From the NCBI RefSeq assembly GCF_010015445.1, contig NC_053126.1, forward strand, positions 6,941,749-7,005,748: DNA of 64,000 bases, given 5' to 3'. How positions within the stretch are numbered: the stretch's first letter is position 1; each line of letters starts with the position of its first letter. Both the position numbers and the translations under genes were made by a program. The notes under the pieces were generated by a model, which saw only the letters and a list, made by a program, of their open reading frames with translations, ran no database searches and had not been told where the DNA came from. Shown here piece by piece: positions 1 through 14,148 of this stretch. This DNA comes from Perca fluviatilis (taxonomy: Eukaryota > Chordata > Actinopteri > Perciformes > Percidae).

Positions 1-3000
1 AAAATCTGTATTGTATTAGAATAGTAGTACAAGTAGAAACTCATCAGCTATGAGCAAGAACACACCCACATTTTAACATTTACTGCCATTTAAATGTAAC
101 TGTACAATTGTTTTCTTGCTTATCCAAGTATGTGATTATTGGCAGACAGAGTGCTTGTGTAGGCTCTGTGTCTCTGTGTGTAATTGAGAATACAGACACA
201 TCTAAATGAGTGTAATCCACTGCAGTTTCCTTGTGTTCTTTTCTTTCTTTTTGTAGTTTACCTGTGAGTGGGGCCCGTGGCTGCAGCTCCTGTTTGGGCA
301 GGAGGGCGTCCCTGGGTTGAGTGGAGAACAAGTGACCTCTGGTTCCCAGGTCGACAAAGGGGAGGTCAAAAGTCAAAGCTCAGCGGGCACAGGCTCAAGG
401 GTGTGAGGTGAAGAGGCAGGGCTTGTCAGAGCGGGCAGCAGGCTGATCAGGCCCCCTTGGCATTGCTGAGGACTGTATGTGTGTGTTTGTGTGTGTGTAT
501 GTGGGGAGGGGGAAGGGGGGGGGATGTGGTTTAGATTTAAGACTCTGCCTTGACTTGGTATGCTCTGGCACTGCAAAGAGAGACAGAAAGAGACAAGAGG
601 AGAGAAAGATGGTTTGTCAACATATTACCAGTTACTTCAAAAATAATCTTTTCAAACCACTCAATTGCAACACATTGTCACTCAGGTGTCTCATGGCACA
701 TGCAAGATCAAACATCACACACACGCCATTTATGACAGAGCAACAATGGGAAGGTTTGACTTGTCTAGCTATGGGAAATAAGCCTACTGTTGTGCAGTTA
801 TTAACAGCCAAATGAATTGTGTTTACATTTTTACATTCCCTGTGACAAAGTGACGATCGCCACAAGAAGGTTTGCGCATTTCTGAAAATGAGACAAATGG
901 CTTTGCTTGAGGTTGTCTTCACTGTGAACAATCTCTACCAGCCCCACCCTACACAAAAACTAAGTTGATCACTGTTATGGTTTCCACGTGGAATCTCCTT
1001 AGTTTGATGCATGGTTACATTTTAATGAATCAAATAGAGGCTACAGCATACCTACAGAGTGTTGGCTCTGTAGCCAAAAACTTCTTTTTCGCTGGAGTTG
1101 CCACTTCCACTATGCCAATACAATGAGGTTATGGATATATATTAGTAGCATTTTTGACACAGGGAATGTGGCCTTATCCTTTCCCTCTGTTCTCCTGTCG
1201 AAGAACAATTATTTCCATTTCCTGGTACACTGGAGTGTAAGATAAGTATGAGTAAGGTTAATCAGAAAAGTAGCATGAAGAAGTTGCGAGAGGATGACTG
1301 ACCACTGTTCACACCTTATCGTCTTGAAGGGGGATGAATGTGTATGGTTTAGACTAGATTAGGGTTATAGAACAGGCTTAAAGCTGGCAGCAATGCCCCG
1401 GGATGCCAAAACCTCTCATCCCATAGCAGAGAAAAAAGTAGTAAGGGGACAAAGACGGCAACAGACAGTAAGAGAGGGAGGTAAAAACAAAAAGGAGGTA
1501 GAGGACAATCATACCAATCAACAGAGAGGAGCCACATACATCCACATCCTTCAGTAAAAGTGGACCAGTGTATTTAACAGCGAGCGAGAGAGAGAGAGCG
1601 AGAGCATTCTGACCTTTTCCTGGTGCTGGTTAGCTTTCTCTGCCTGCTGCAGCAGTACACAGGTCTATTTATAAACCTCCAGTTCAAATAGCAACCGCTC
1701 TGTTCACTAGCCAAAATGATAAGATGGCAAACAAACCCATGTGTGGACAATAAGCAAGTTTGCAGATGCAATGAAGTATGCATGCGTTACAAGTTTGAAG
1801 CATTTGCTACAGATTTTAGCGACTCCAATATTCACTGCGGAGTGGCATGTTGTATTGTAAGAATAACCTTTCTGCAACAAGCCAGTATAATCTAAGTGCT
1901 ACAATTCATAGGAGGAAAAAAAAAAATAATCTAGACAAACAAACTGGCAACCAACGCTATAAAACCCTTCATATTGACAAGACGCACTTTACTGAGGCCA
2001 AACTCCACCTTTGTTAATTCACAGCTCACTAGCTGCCAGCCAGAAGCTGCTTAGCCACCCTCTGGAACCAATCAAAAACAGACAGGGAAATTATATCACC
2101 ATCTTTCCAAAATATTCTCCAAAGAAAGTGGCCAAAAAGTATTTTTAAAAAGAAGCATTACAAACAAAAAAGATAGAGCATTAACCAGGTCCCTCCGGCA
2201 GCCACAGCACTAAAAAGGGCAATCCATTCCAACAAACTGAGTTGTTTACTTACATGGATCTTGACTCAACTTTCCTACATGGAAAGACCTCTGTCAACCT
2301 CAAAGCATCTGATTCACAGAGGCTACGCAGGGGGAAAAAATCCCTATCCTTATAAGGAGTGTGAATCAAAATAATGTAGAAAGATGTTTAATAATTTGAG
2401 GTAGTGCTCATCATGCCCTAAGCCATTATTGGTTAGTGTTGGGGAAAATAATGATTTTTGGGACCAGTATTGCAATTTAAAATGAAATCATTTTCCATTG
2501 TATATTTTTCTACAAGAGCTGAAGCGATTAGTCAATAAATCGATAAATGTATGAACAGAATTTAGATTTTTTTTTTTTTTTTTTTTTAACTATTTTGGTA
2601 ATCAACTTATTGTTCACGTTTTAAGGAAAATGTCTCAGGTTTGCTGGTTAGCATCTCAGAGTGAGGATTTTTTTTGTGTGTGTTATGTGATAGTAACCGT
2701 GACTATTTTTCAGACAAAAAAACTTGATGAAATAACCATGGGGTTTAAGAAATTGTGATGGGCATGGCACATTCTTCCAGACCTTTCAAAAGCCAAATGA
2801 TTAATAGATGTCTACATACAATTGAATATTTGTTAAGTTATTCTCAAAAAATATCTGTATTAATAAGAGGGCCTATTTATTTGTTTAGCTGGTGACAAAA
2901 CAAGCTACCTAGTTAGCTCAAATTTTGTTGTGCAACTCTGTGTTGTAGAATGACAAATTAACCCTGATTAAAACACGTGCAATTTTTAATAATTGTGAAA

Positions 3001-6000
3001 ACATTAACACCGCTCAACTCTAGTGAGAAGAAGCATGTTCTCTGCTGCTGAGGAGTACATAGAGTACAGTTTGTTCCTCTTTCCCCATGCTCCCATCTGA
3101 GAACAGCTTTCATGAGGGCCCCTGGAGTTGGCAGCAGCTAGACTGCTGCTATCATCTTACAGACAGAGGGTGGAAGGGGGAAGAGGGAATATAGGGACAA
3201 GACACAAACTGAGAGCAGCTGAGTGGTAGAGAAAAAGGGAAATGTGAACAGAATAGGAAAAAAACAAGATGTCAAGGTGAGGAGGAGGGAAGACAGAAAG
3301 AGATGTGGAATGTAAAAAAGGAGGGACAAAGAGGCAAAAGAGCCCGTCACTGAGGTTGATGTGAGAGGAATGCAGCTGCAGCTTCGAACATGTAAAAAAA
3401 GCAAAGAGGTCAACTTCCTGAAGTAGCACATAAACCAAGTACAATGTGACTCTTTTTAACAAACAAGAAGCAAAAAAACTGAAAGGAGGCAAAGCAGCCA
3501 ACATGCTGAAACCCAGAAAAGTGGAAAAGGATCAATAGAATTAACCAACAAAGTGTTTTGGCCCTGTTTTCTACCTCACCTGTTACATAAACTACCCTGG
3601 AGAGTAGGAGTAGAACAGAGGTGGATCTAAACTAAGGTACGTACACTGACCAAACGTGATCATAAAAAAAAAGAAGAAAAAAAAAAAAAAGAAATACAGG
3701 TATATATTTATATATTTGTATGGACATTTGAAGCTATTCAAGAGTCCCAAGTACTTTCTATACCGCTAAAAGGAGATTTGTTCTATGTTAAGAAAGTGAT
3801 GCCAAACAATTACTGGAGAAAGGTTAGCAAATGGACAAACATTGTCAATGCATTTTACAAACTGATTTCACCATCTAAAAAAGTCCAAATGCAGTGACTG
3901 TCAACTGAACTTTTTTTTTTTGCTGAAGGCTTTTCACGTGTCCTGCTGTTGCTATGCAACTAAAAAAAATCTATTTGAAGCATGGTGCTTTGTTACCAAA
4001 AGCTGACATATTTTATAATATAATTTGCATGTCAGTAAAACACATCAGGCCCTTAGCAACAAACCTTAACGTTGAAAATGAAAGAAATGGTTGCACTAAG
4101 AGTGGGCGGTATAAGAGGTATAAAAAGCACCATGACAAGGATTGGCTATACGGTTAGTAGTGGTAAAAAATTTCCCCAGTCACATTACTTCAAATGCAGC
4201 ACAAGCATTAGTGCGCTCACTGCAATGCATTTTATGTTAAACAAATGCACACTGATAAAAACTTTGTTGGAGCATACATTCATTGTACATGAATAGATTG
4301 CCTCAACCTCCTATCCTACCTCTGTAGCACCGTTTAAAAATCTGCTCCAGCTCTGACACAAGCACGTCATCCTCAGACGTGTTTAATTTTGTGGTCTACA
4401 GTGCTGCCTCTTTAGGCTGTATACACTATAAATATACAGTGCATGGTTATATATTATGTTTAAACTCTTTAAATGAATCCTTGTTGGGGCAAGACATGCA
4501 CAATATATTATCTAGGCTGAACTAACCAGTAAAAGAGCTCTTAGGGAAGACCATGTTGTTATGGCAACATTCCTAAACACTCCCAATTCCTCTGGGCTTG
4601 TCTGAGCAAGATGACATCAGCGCTGAGAGGCACCCCTCTCTCTCTCTCTCTCTCTCTCAAAAAACCCTAATAATCAAACGCTAAGCTGAGGGGAAACTTC
4701 AGAGTTAAAGCAAGCAGTCTGCATCTTTCCTGCTTCAACTGTAATCAACATAAAAGATTGAAGATCATCAGGAAGTGTTGAGAAAAGGCATTAACTTACT
4801 GGAATGCAGGGGTTACTGTGTTGTACATGACTGCTTCCCTTTCAAAACCGTATGCAGTAAATGTACAAATGGTATGTATAACGCAAGTGTGTGCAGGAGC
4901 AGATAAGCACACTTGTCACATGGTCCACCACCGTCACATACATTTTGGGAGGGGTCTCAAGAGGCACCCAACCACTTCAAACTCATACCAAGGGCAATGT
5001 ACACAAAAGCACAAGCTTCTGGTGTTGCGTATGACTCATAGGCTGGTTTGTCCATTATTCAGTCATCCATTTGACTTCACAGTCACCTGTTCACCCACAC
5101 CCAGGTTGGTAGTGGTTGCCACCAAGCATGCATAGTTTAAAATAGTCAATAGGAGTGTTGGTTGGTACCTTTCTAGTTGCTGGTTTGACTACAGCAATAA
5201 GGCAATTTTAGTAAGTCTTCTTCTTGTTTTAGACTGCCCCAATTTCTGAGAAATGCCCATCACAATGTAATGTCTTAAAAACTGCTTGTTATGTCAGATA
5301 AACAAAACCCAAATATATTCAGTTTACTGTCATATAGGTCATTGACAAGCTGGAAAACCTCAGATTCTCAGATTATCCTAAATTGATTAGTATGCTATCA
5401 TAATTATGCAGAGTAATTCTCTTGCAGAATAATTTTCTGTAAATCCACTAAATCGCTAATTGGTGCTAATGTTCTATTCTTACTGGATTCAAGACCAAAA
5501 GATAATCGAACTGGTGCATGCTAAAGAGCTGCTAACAACTGGGGGCAAATCAGCCTGTAGACACCAGCTATAGTACAGCACTGTTAAGAATAGACAGTGA
5601 GTCTTTCAGAGGTATGATTACACTCTTGTTATTGTATAACCATTATCTGGGAGAAGGAGCCTCCATGACAATAAATGGCTGTGCCAGTTTACAGTTTGGT
5701 ACTACAGAGACTTAAACTCTGAGCTACTTCTCCGTTTGTACTGGGACAGAGAAATCTAACAATCAAAATCTTACAGACGACAGTGGAGAGGAGTGAAAAC
5801 AAAAGCAAGAGAGAGAGCAACTGAAACATAAAGACACACTCAAGGTCAGAGATAGATGCTATCAGACTTCCTGCCTGCACTAGCCATGCCAGTAGTTTCA
5901 GCTGTACCAACAGGAGTAAATGGAAACTGCAACGGAAATTCAAATGGAAACACTACCACGTCACATGGCAAAGTACACCAGTGGCGTCATAAGAGCAAAG

Positions 6001-7441
6001 CACACTGCACTACAGGGACAGACAAACCGAGACAGAACCCAGACCATGCAAGGAAGAAAAAATGTTGGAAAAATAAATATTTTGAAACCCATGAAGGCTT
6101 CATAGCTGAAATGAACAAGTAGGAGTTGATATCTTGAGCCAGGCAGTTTGTGGATTTTCAAAGTCTTCTGGGAGTTGAGCATGCTTTGCTATTTTATATA
6201 GCGCCAATTTCTATCATGTATTGCCAGAATCATGACTATACAGAAAGTGCAGCAGTGATTGTCGTGAAACTATTTTTACTACCTAAGGAACAATTCTGTA
6301 GATATGCAATGTAAATCCCATCCTTGCTTTACTGTGCAGACTTGCATTTGGTGTTTGGAAAAATGGCCCCATTGAACACTATGAGAAGTGGTCCTTACGG
6401 TTTTAGCGGGACATCGCTCATTATAGATAAATAGTTCTGTGTAAATTGAACGGAAGCTGGTGTCGTAGAAGCAGCAGATGCTGATAAATCACAAGGACTC
6501 CCAATCCTCACAGAACAACTACATTTGTGATGGAAAATCAATATAAAAACAGTTAGATCCAGCGCTGAGCAATTACATTATCTTCTATCAACTTTCAAAC
6601 AACGATCCCTCAGCTCCTGACAAGACCGAAGCCATGAATTCTTCTCACCTTTTGACCAGTGCTGTATCTTCTTATCCTCTGTCCTCGTCACACTCTCCGT
6701 CTTTCTCTCTCTTCCATCCACTGTTCTTCCCTCTATGGGTATGTTCCCTGAGAACAGGAGGAAATACAATTACTTCCATTGTAATTGCTATATCATTTTA
6801 TAATTGTTATATAACAATCTTTATTTATAAAGAACTCTTCAAAATCCATGTTACAAAGTGCTTCACAAAACAGAAATAAATAGTCATAAAATCATCAGGT
6901 TTTAAAGAAAACCGGTTTGGCAAAGAAACAATCTGGTGTACAGGGCTCCAGACTAGTGGTCGCATTTTGCGACCGTTTTTTGGAAGAGAGAACGAGTCTG
7001 CCACAGTACTGCATGGGTAACGCATAACACATAGATGTGATCAACACACTGTCTCTCTTTCGTGGCGTCGCAAGTCCACTATGGCGAAAAATGTATGCTG
7101 TTGCAGTGCACTGTTATAACCATGTTTCCCTGAAAATCATGATGTTGCAGTCCATAGTACATTTACGAGTTGTGATCCGTAGCCGAAGTTCATCCATTTG
7201 TTTGCTTAAGAGGACAACCCCCACCTTAGCTCCGAAGCTAGCCGAGCTCCTCCGCCTCATGCAGTTTTTTGTTAGGTCGTCGGTCCAGTGAGTGAGTCAG
7301 AGATAGCAGCACGAAAGGACGAGTACGGTGAGTGGTTGCGACCCACAAGAGTTCCCCGCCGGCCTCTTTACGATCACAAGTTTGGCAAAACTTCGAGACT
7401 GCATGGCTGCAATCTGGAGCCTCCCGTGTCATGTCTTCTCA
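1..7441. other. presumed tnrc6a intron, left part; no confident gene
   Basis: AT-rich, with poly(A)/(T) runs near 2560 and 3660. No exon with TNRC6 features (lysine-rich or GW-repeat) appears on the minus strand. One exon-like segment at about 289-378 on the minus strand is discussed in findings. Confidence 0.4.
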
Positions 7442-7449
7442 TCTCATGC

Positions 7450-8469
7450 TAGGGCTGCACAATTAATCGAATTTTAATCACGATCACGATTTTGGCTTCC
7501 CACGATCAAATTTGTGTGATCGAGCGATATTTAAAATGCGTCATTCCCTTCATAGAACAGTTTTTGCAAAGCCAATCTAGCGCTCCATAAACCACTGTCT
7601 GATCACATGTCTCCATGGGCCAATCAGAGCTGTTCCCTGCCTGCACCGCGCAGCTTAGTTTCTAGATGTAGACAGTCACAGAGGACAGAGTAACGTGAGG
7701 AAAATTCCACAACAGGTAACAGTCGGTCATCATAAGCCGGTCACGATGTTTACCAGTTTACCAGTAAACGCAACATTTTGTCCCGGCTGTGTTGTTTTTC
7801 AGACAACAGCAGTGGCCAGTGCTAGTTTGTGTCTTTTAGCTCATAGCTTTAGCAGCAGACTGTTGGGCCGTCCGCTGTTGGAATCCTACAGTGAAATACA
7901 GACACACTACACTGTTTAGCAGTCAGCATTTTAGCCGTGTTTAATCCAGTTACTACTGTGGCTCGCGTAACGGGAGGCTTACGCTACCTGCTGTATAACG
8001 TGTCATTAGTGTTTACTAGCGTGACATTCAGTGATGTTTATGTTGCCTCTAACGTGGGTTTCGGAGCATCAGAAGCACGCAGACATGTAAGTGGCAGTGT
8101 AATGAGCCACAGAAATCCCGTAGCTATTATTTCGCCTGGTAGATACCAGGCATCACATGCGCGCCCGTTAACGTGAACAGAAAATTTGCGTTGCCTGTAT
8201 CTTTCCACGGCAAACATGCATGTGTGAAAGCGGTCGCACAACAGCTGAAATGGCATACTCCTTCACAGTATCCTTCAATAAAGGAGGAATGTAGCACAAT
8301 ATGGATGTATTAGTAGGAATGTAGCACAATATGGATGTAAAAGCAGTTATAATTATATAATAAAATTTGTTTTGGCTAAAATCAACAAATAATCGTGATA
8401 ATTAATCGTGATCTCAATATTGATCAAAATAATCGTGATTATCATTTTGGCCATAATCGTGCAGCCCTA
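7450..8469. mobile_element. hAT-type non-autonomous transposon with perfect 8-bp TSD
   Basis: Starts TAGGGCTGCACAATTAATCG and ends CATAATCGTGCAGCCCTA, good terminal inverted repeats, with several AATCGTGATTA copies in both arms. Flanked by identical TCTCATGC at 7442-7449 and 8470-8477. It is 1020 bp with no transposase ORF. The intact termini and duplication suggest a fairly recent insertion. It interrupts the older hAT relic described next. Confidence 0.9.
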
Positions 8470-8477
8470 TCTCATGC

Positions 8478-9168
8478 CGTCCCCGCCTCGAAAACTTCGG
8501 TCTTCGGGTCAGTTACAGTAGTAGGCTACAGACCAGAGTGGTGGATAAGACGAGGACTGTGTGTAGGGGTTGTTCAGCAGCTGTTGGGTATGTGAGTGGA
8601 AATACATCTAACATGCTAACGCATATCAGACGCCATCACCCAGATGTATCACTGGAACGAGACAAAAAAAAACAAAAAAAAAAAACTGTCCAACTTCTCC
8701 CTACAGTGTTTAACCAGCCTTTAGATACAAATAATTAAAGTTAAATTAAAGGGAAAAGAGCTTGGATGTTAAACAAGAGCTTATTCATTATTTTACCTAC
8801 TGTTAAAAAAGCAAATACAGGTTAATCTTTCATACACTACTCATTTTGCACTTGCTCTGTTTACTTTAAGTTTTTATTTTTGTATTCCTCCTGAAAATGA
8901 CTATTTTGTGGTTGGATTGATTGCCTACATCTGGCTTGAACAGTGCAGTGTTACACAATTTTAATAAATAGAGATTTGAACCTTATGGAAATTTGTTTTG
9001 TGTAAGTTGTTAATAATTGAGCAATGGTAAAATAATCGCTCATTGAAAAATGTATCTTTAGTTTAATTGAAAAATTAATCGTTCGATTAGTCCACTAATC
9101 GAAAAAATTATCGCTAGATTAATCGTTTAAAAAAAAATAATCGTTTGGGACAGCCCTATACTTATCCG
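8478..9168 (+). pseudogene. relic of an autonomous hAT transposon (BED finger) with one terminus
   Basis: 8538-8738 on the plus strand encodes VDKTRTVCRGCSAAVGYVSG then NMLTHIRRHHPDVSL: C-x2-C and H-x4-H, a BED-type zinc finger as in ZBED-like hAT transposases. It ends after a lysine run. The block closes with AATCGTTTGGGACAGCCCTA at about 9147-9167, a hAT terminus. The catalytic part is missing. Sequence at about 7030-7441 may be its 5' half, separated by the younger insertion. Confidence 0.72.
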
Positions 9169-10164
9169 TGTCCAGAAACATTATGATGTCCCAGTGAAGT
9201 TCTATTATTAGGCATTTGAGTAGAATGTCACAATTAGCGGATTAATACTTGAAAGTATAAAAAAAAAAAAATAAATAAAAAGGTGCACTAGTTTCGACAG
9301 ATTAGAATATTATTACTCCCAAAAAGAAATAAGATCTTCCTATTAGTGTCTTATTAGTTTGTAACCAGACTGTGGCTTCTATCTCAGTCAGTGTCATTCA
9401 GCCTGCAGGAGAAAGCTGCAGGCCGCAGTCTAATCCAATAATGGGATTACAGCACAACACTTAGTTCAGCTATAAACAGACAGATGTACAGAGATGCTAA
9501 AACAACTCCGAGAGCGATGACACCATGGCTGCAACATTAAATGTGTAATCATTTAGTTTAGTTTGATAATGACACAGTGGCTCATAGAAATTGAAATGTT
9601 ACTATAACTTTTAAAGACAAGATGCTGATAGAAGATTCTGCATTAAAAATTTATTAAAAGATGCAAACTACTTTTTCTCTCTTTTGACATTTTCACAAAA
9701 TATATTTTTATATTAATTTAACACAAATTGTAAAAATGTATTAATTATTGTGAAACAGGCAGCCGCTTGACATCAGTTAATAGCTAATTTGTCATTGAGC
9801 CAGGTGAAAGCAGTTGAATTTCACTTAACACTGGTACATTTACAGTGATCAAAATAAAAATTCTATAAATCTTACCAACAGCATTGAGCTACTGTGAGCA
9901 GCAGTGATCAGAGCTGATAATACAGAGTTCTGTATGTTCATAGTTCATCTTTATGAGAGAAAGGGGCCTTGAACATCTTCATTACATGACGGGCATTTGA
10001 GTTTTAGTGGTATGGTATTTTAGTGGTACAGTTGCAGACTGCGATGAGCTGAAGATGGCAAACCCGTAACAGCAATCTGACAAATAGGTAAGTAGCCTGC
10101 ACTGCCATTTGACACACGTCATCAAAAGTTGCCAAAGTAAAAAAAAAAAAAAAACAGTTTCTAC

Positions 10165-10740
10165 CAAGGGGGTAAGCTTCGCTTCAGAACTCGAACCACT
10201 TATGGCGCCATTTTGATGCTACAACAATATCACCTCTCGTTAGCATCCCATTGACTGCCATTCATTTTGACGTCACTTTTACAGCAAATTACTTTTCATC
10301 TGACGCGTAAGGAACCTTGTACCTCACGTTATGGCTCCGTAGCAGACGTTTTTGTAAAATAGGCTAACAATTGTGTCATAACCAAGCGACTTACTGTCGC
10401 ATGGTAGAGGAATTACCGTAATGTACAGGAGAAGCTCGCAGGCAATTTCGACTTACATGAGCTTAGTTAGCAATAATTAGCCTGTGCCCATGTTATCTCC
10501 TTACATATACCTACACTCTCCGTCTCTGCAAGATTGGGAATGATTGAGATTTCTCTTGGCACAGCTACCAGAAGACTTCCAACTTTCAGACAGGTTGCTC
10601 ACGTCACATCTACATCATCACTCTCAGTTGGAGGCTGCACAGTAACGCTCAGCGGAAAAGTGCTTTTAATATCCTTCACTGGTCTCCGTCCAGAGCAACG
10701 GGATCTGTTGGTCCATTAATATATACTGTCTATGGTTTCT
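10165..10740. mobile_element. dispersed repeat, family uncertain
   Basis: Runs from about AAGCTTCGCTTCAGAACTCG to TTAATATATACTGTCTATGG, sequences that look like a widespread fish repeat. No terminal inverted repeats or ORF were established. Confidence 0.4.
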
Positions 10741-11287
10741 ACACATAGGGCTTAAATTTCCCTTAAGTAAACTGGTCAACATGTTAAATGACAGCATTTT
10801 GCCTAATCTGTTATCATCGAACTGTAGATGCACACCCAGTTGCATCTTTTTCTTGCTGCCACCTTCAGTCCCCACCCTCCTCCCTCTGTTCCCACACTTC
10901 CCCCGTCTCCTTCCTCCAACCATCAAGTGCTTCAGCAGATGGTTCTGGGTTCAACAACGACAGCAGAGCATGGTGGGGGCCCTCCTGGAGTGCACACATA
11001 CACACCATGGACAGCATCTGTTTATGAATGGACCGACAATTTCCCATCCCCCGACAGCTACAGCTGACAGAGGGAGGGGGGAACCGCGAGTCACCGAAAG
11101 CAAAAGAAGGGATAAAGAAGAACAGGGCAATCAGAACAGGGGGAAGAAAGAAAACGCAAACGCTGCAATTGCATGTTTTATGGTTTGCTTTTTACTAAAA
11201 TAAAAGAAAAAGGTTAAGCAAATTTTATCCAATCCAATTTCCAAATTATCCAATTTTATCTATACTGCATTTAAAAAGCTAACAAAT

Positions 11288-11425
11288 AGGGTCGCCTGAG
11301 TAGCTCACCTGGTAGAGTGTGCACCCCATATACAGAGGCTCAGCTGCAGGTTCAATTCCGACCAGCGGCCCTTTGCTGCATGTCGTTCCCCCTCTCTCAT
11401 GTCTAAGCTGCCTTTTTTTTTTTTT
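11288..11425 (+). mobile_element. tRNA-derived SINE with 13-bp target duplication
   Basis: Contains a tRNA-like head with A box (TAGCTCACCTGGTAGAG) and B box (GGTTCAATTCC), then a tRNA-unrelated body (CCCTTTGCTGCATGTCG) and a T-rich end. Flanked by AAAGCTAACAAAT (11275-11287) and AAAGCTAACCAAT (11426-11438), 12 of 13 identical. Presumably transcribed by RNA polymerase III when active. Confidence 0.88.
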
Positions 11426-11439
11426 AAAGCTAACCAATT

Positions 11440-14148
11440 ATGCATATAAGCTATTCATCTATTTTTTCTCCGTAAGCACTTTCCTTAACCCTTTAAAAAA
11501 GAAGCAGAATAAAACATGCAGTAATTGTACATGCTAAATCTGATCCCAAGTCCGTCTTCCCTAATCTAGGTCACCTGAGAGTTAAGTACAGGTGCTAACC
11601 ATGTGCTTTTGGTTATTGCTCTTTAAAATCAGAATGGGTAGAATTGGTCTGTTATGGTTTGTAAAGAAAACATTCAAAGTTGGCCTCTCCACTCTGGCTC
11701 AACGACACCAGAAGCGCCATTTTAACCGCTGCATTCAAATCACCAGACTGATGAAAAGTAATCGCTTTCCAAAAATATCTTATCTCTAAATATGGTCTTT
11801 GTTGTGTTTAAAGTGGATAGAATAATCTGGACAGCTGAAACCACTATGCAGATACTTTTTGATTTTTCCGTTGTCAGACAGAGGGAGGGCTGAGGGCACT
11901 AAAGAGCAGCAGACAGATGAAAGATAAATAGTTTTAAAAAAAGGTCACTAGTGATGTTATGTACAACTCTGTAGCACAATAGATTAGAGTCCAATTAGTA
12001 CAGTAGATACACATTTTATTTTGGCTATAAAGAGGTGTGCAAGATAATAGTTATAAACATTTCAGATCACCTACATGTCCTGGTAGTGCATTTCTCTGCC
12101 GGCTGTCAAAAAAGCTGAAAGACTTTAAAAATAAACTATATTTGAAGTGAGTCATGCAGTGAGAGTCAGCAAGGACTTCCACATTTATAGGAGACAGAGT
12201 ATTGATTGCATTTGTAGCCTCGTGTAAGAAGCAGTTTTCACACACACCCAAACATAAACTGAAAGACATGAGCATTTACAAAAACACTCACAAGAGTTTG
12301 TCTGTCTACATAGAACAAAAGCCAGAGGGTAGTCGCGTGGCTAATTTGCATGTATAACACCACGTCATTTGCATCAATTTGCATTAGTATGTTCTCACAG
12401 AACACTTGAGGCTCGGTTCAGGAAAGCCATCATTCAATTAGTGAACGACAAAGAGTGTCTCCTCGTCAAAAACAGCTTAACAGCGAAGGCTTTGTGAGGC
12501 TGACATTGCACGATGTGACATTTCCAGCCTAGCTGCATTAAACATGTCATTTCAACAGTGCATTCAAAATCAGCCCAGTTAATTTTTGGTCATGGAAAGG
12601 CAATGTAATAATTCTGGCTGAAAAACGCAAAAATGTTGCTGCTAGCAGAGGAGGGTGGGGCAAGCTGTGCATCAAGTATTTCCTACAGCAAGAACAAAAG
12701 AACGGCTTTATTAGCCAGTCCAGCTTATACAGCTAATAAAAAATATGTAACTATTAAGTGGGCAGATTACAATGGAGGAAAATAGGACATTACTCTTATA
12801 AGCCGCTATGCCAAACTTGCAAATTGATTTTATGGCCATTTACGAAGCAACCTGTGACTGGATAGAGTGTATAATAAAGATCCCATCACATTTTGTTGTA
12901 CAGTTTTCATTCATGACCATCTGCAGGTGTGGCTTTACAGCTCGGAGGGGCAATGGTCAACTACCTGATCCCCAACCAATGTAGATATGTTGCAACACCT
13001 TAGGAATTTATAACACTGTTGTATTAAATTCCAAACACGATAATATCAAGTTGGCTATTCCAGCATGGAGTCACTTTATGCAAGTGTACAATGGCTACAA
13101 CACGTCATAAACCAGTTGTGAAAACTAGATATTTTTAGAGAATGAAAACCTGTTTAGACAACAGTAATTTAAGGAGATGAGCCAGGCAACCAAAAGTGAA
13201 AGTAAAGCAAGACATCACATTGCTCTACAAAATCAAAAAGGAATCCCCACTAGTGCCCCAAATGGTAAAAATGTATCAACTTTATGTAACTGTGGTTTGC
13301 CTTTTATAGCAACATCCACCAAATGCTATTCGTAAACTTAAGGACATGACGAAGTATTTTCAAAAAGCTATGAATTGAAAGAGAAATGACCTCTAGATGT
13401 ATTTAATAAGAAATTGCTGCTATTTGAAAATACACAAAATGTGAAACATCAACTGGCTTTAGTAACCAACTCCAAACAAACCAGAATAATACAATTTTCA
13501 AACCATGAAACACATGTGTTCTGTAATGTATTTGATAAGAGAAACTGGATTAAACCAGCAAAACAAGGCAGCTGACATGCTTTAGGTCTCAAACACCGAC
13601 AACTAACAGACAATTTTGGAGATGGGAGGTGGGTTGATGTGTTGTCTCTCTAGTACACACAATAAAAAAAGCTATCCAGGAAAGTTTGCATGATAACAAG
13701 ATTTATAAACAGATTTAGGATCTGAAAACAGATTAAACACAGCCCTTGGAGCGGGTTAATGGACTAGTTGTGGTCCACAGCTCTATTGTGTGCCTGCAAC
13801 TGTATGGACACAATGAGCTGCACAAACACCTCTCCACACACAAAACATCAGGACTCTGGCTTCTCATTTAGCAATTTTAAAACAGCAAAGCTTACTCAGC
13901 ACAATGCGGCCTAGACCAACCCCGACCCTCCAATTCAATTCAAACGGAACTGCATGTGCTTGCATAAGCAGCAGCTGCCCATCCCCTGCCCCTCTCACTC
14001 TCTCTCTCACACACACACACCTTTAGTAGCCCACCATACAGAGACACACACAGGTCATGTTATCATCTAAAGAGAAGTGGCTAGAAATGTAATATAAAGC
14101 AATACACATGCTCTTAAAATTAGTAAACTGTACTGATGGCACACTCAC
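11440..14148. other. presumed tnrc6a intron; nothing recognised
   Basis: AT-rich sequence without repeat termini or convincing exons; a short (TC)n(AC)n run lies at about 13996-14022. Confidence 0.4.

Noticed and set aside
10781..11203. 140-residue plus-strand ORF
   Set aside because: Pyrimidine-rich low-complexity stretch without recognisable features and with several overlapping frames of similar length.
11290..11365. A tRNA gene
   Set aside because: The A and B boxes belong to a SINE: the arms do not form a proper cloverleaf and the unit is flanked by target duplications with a non-tRNA body.
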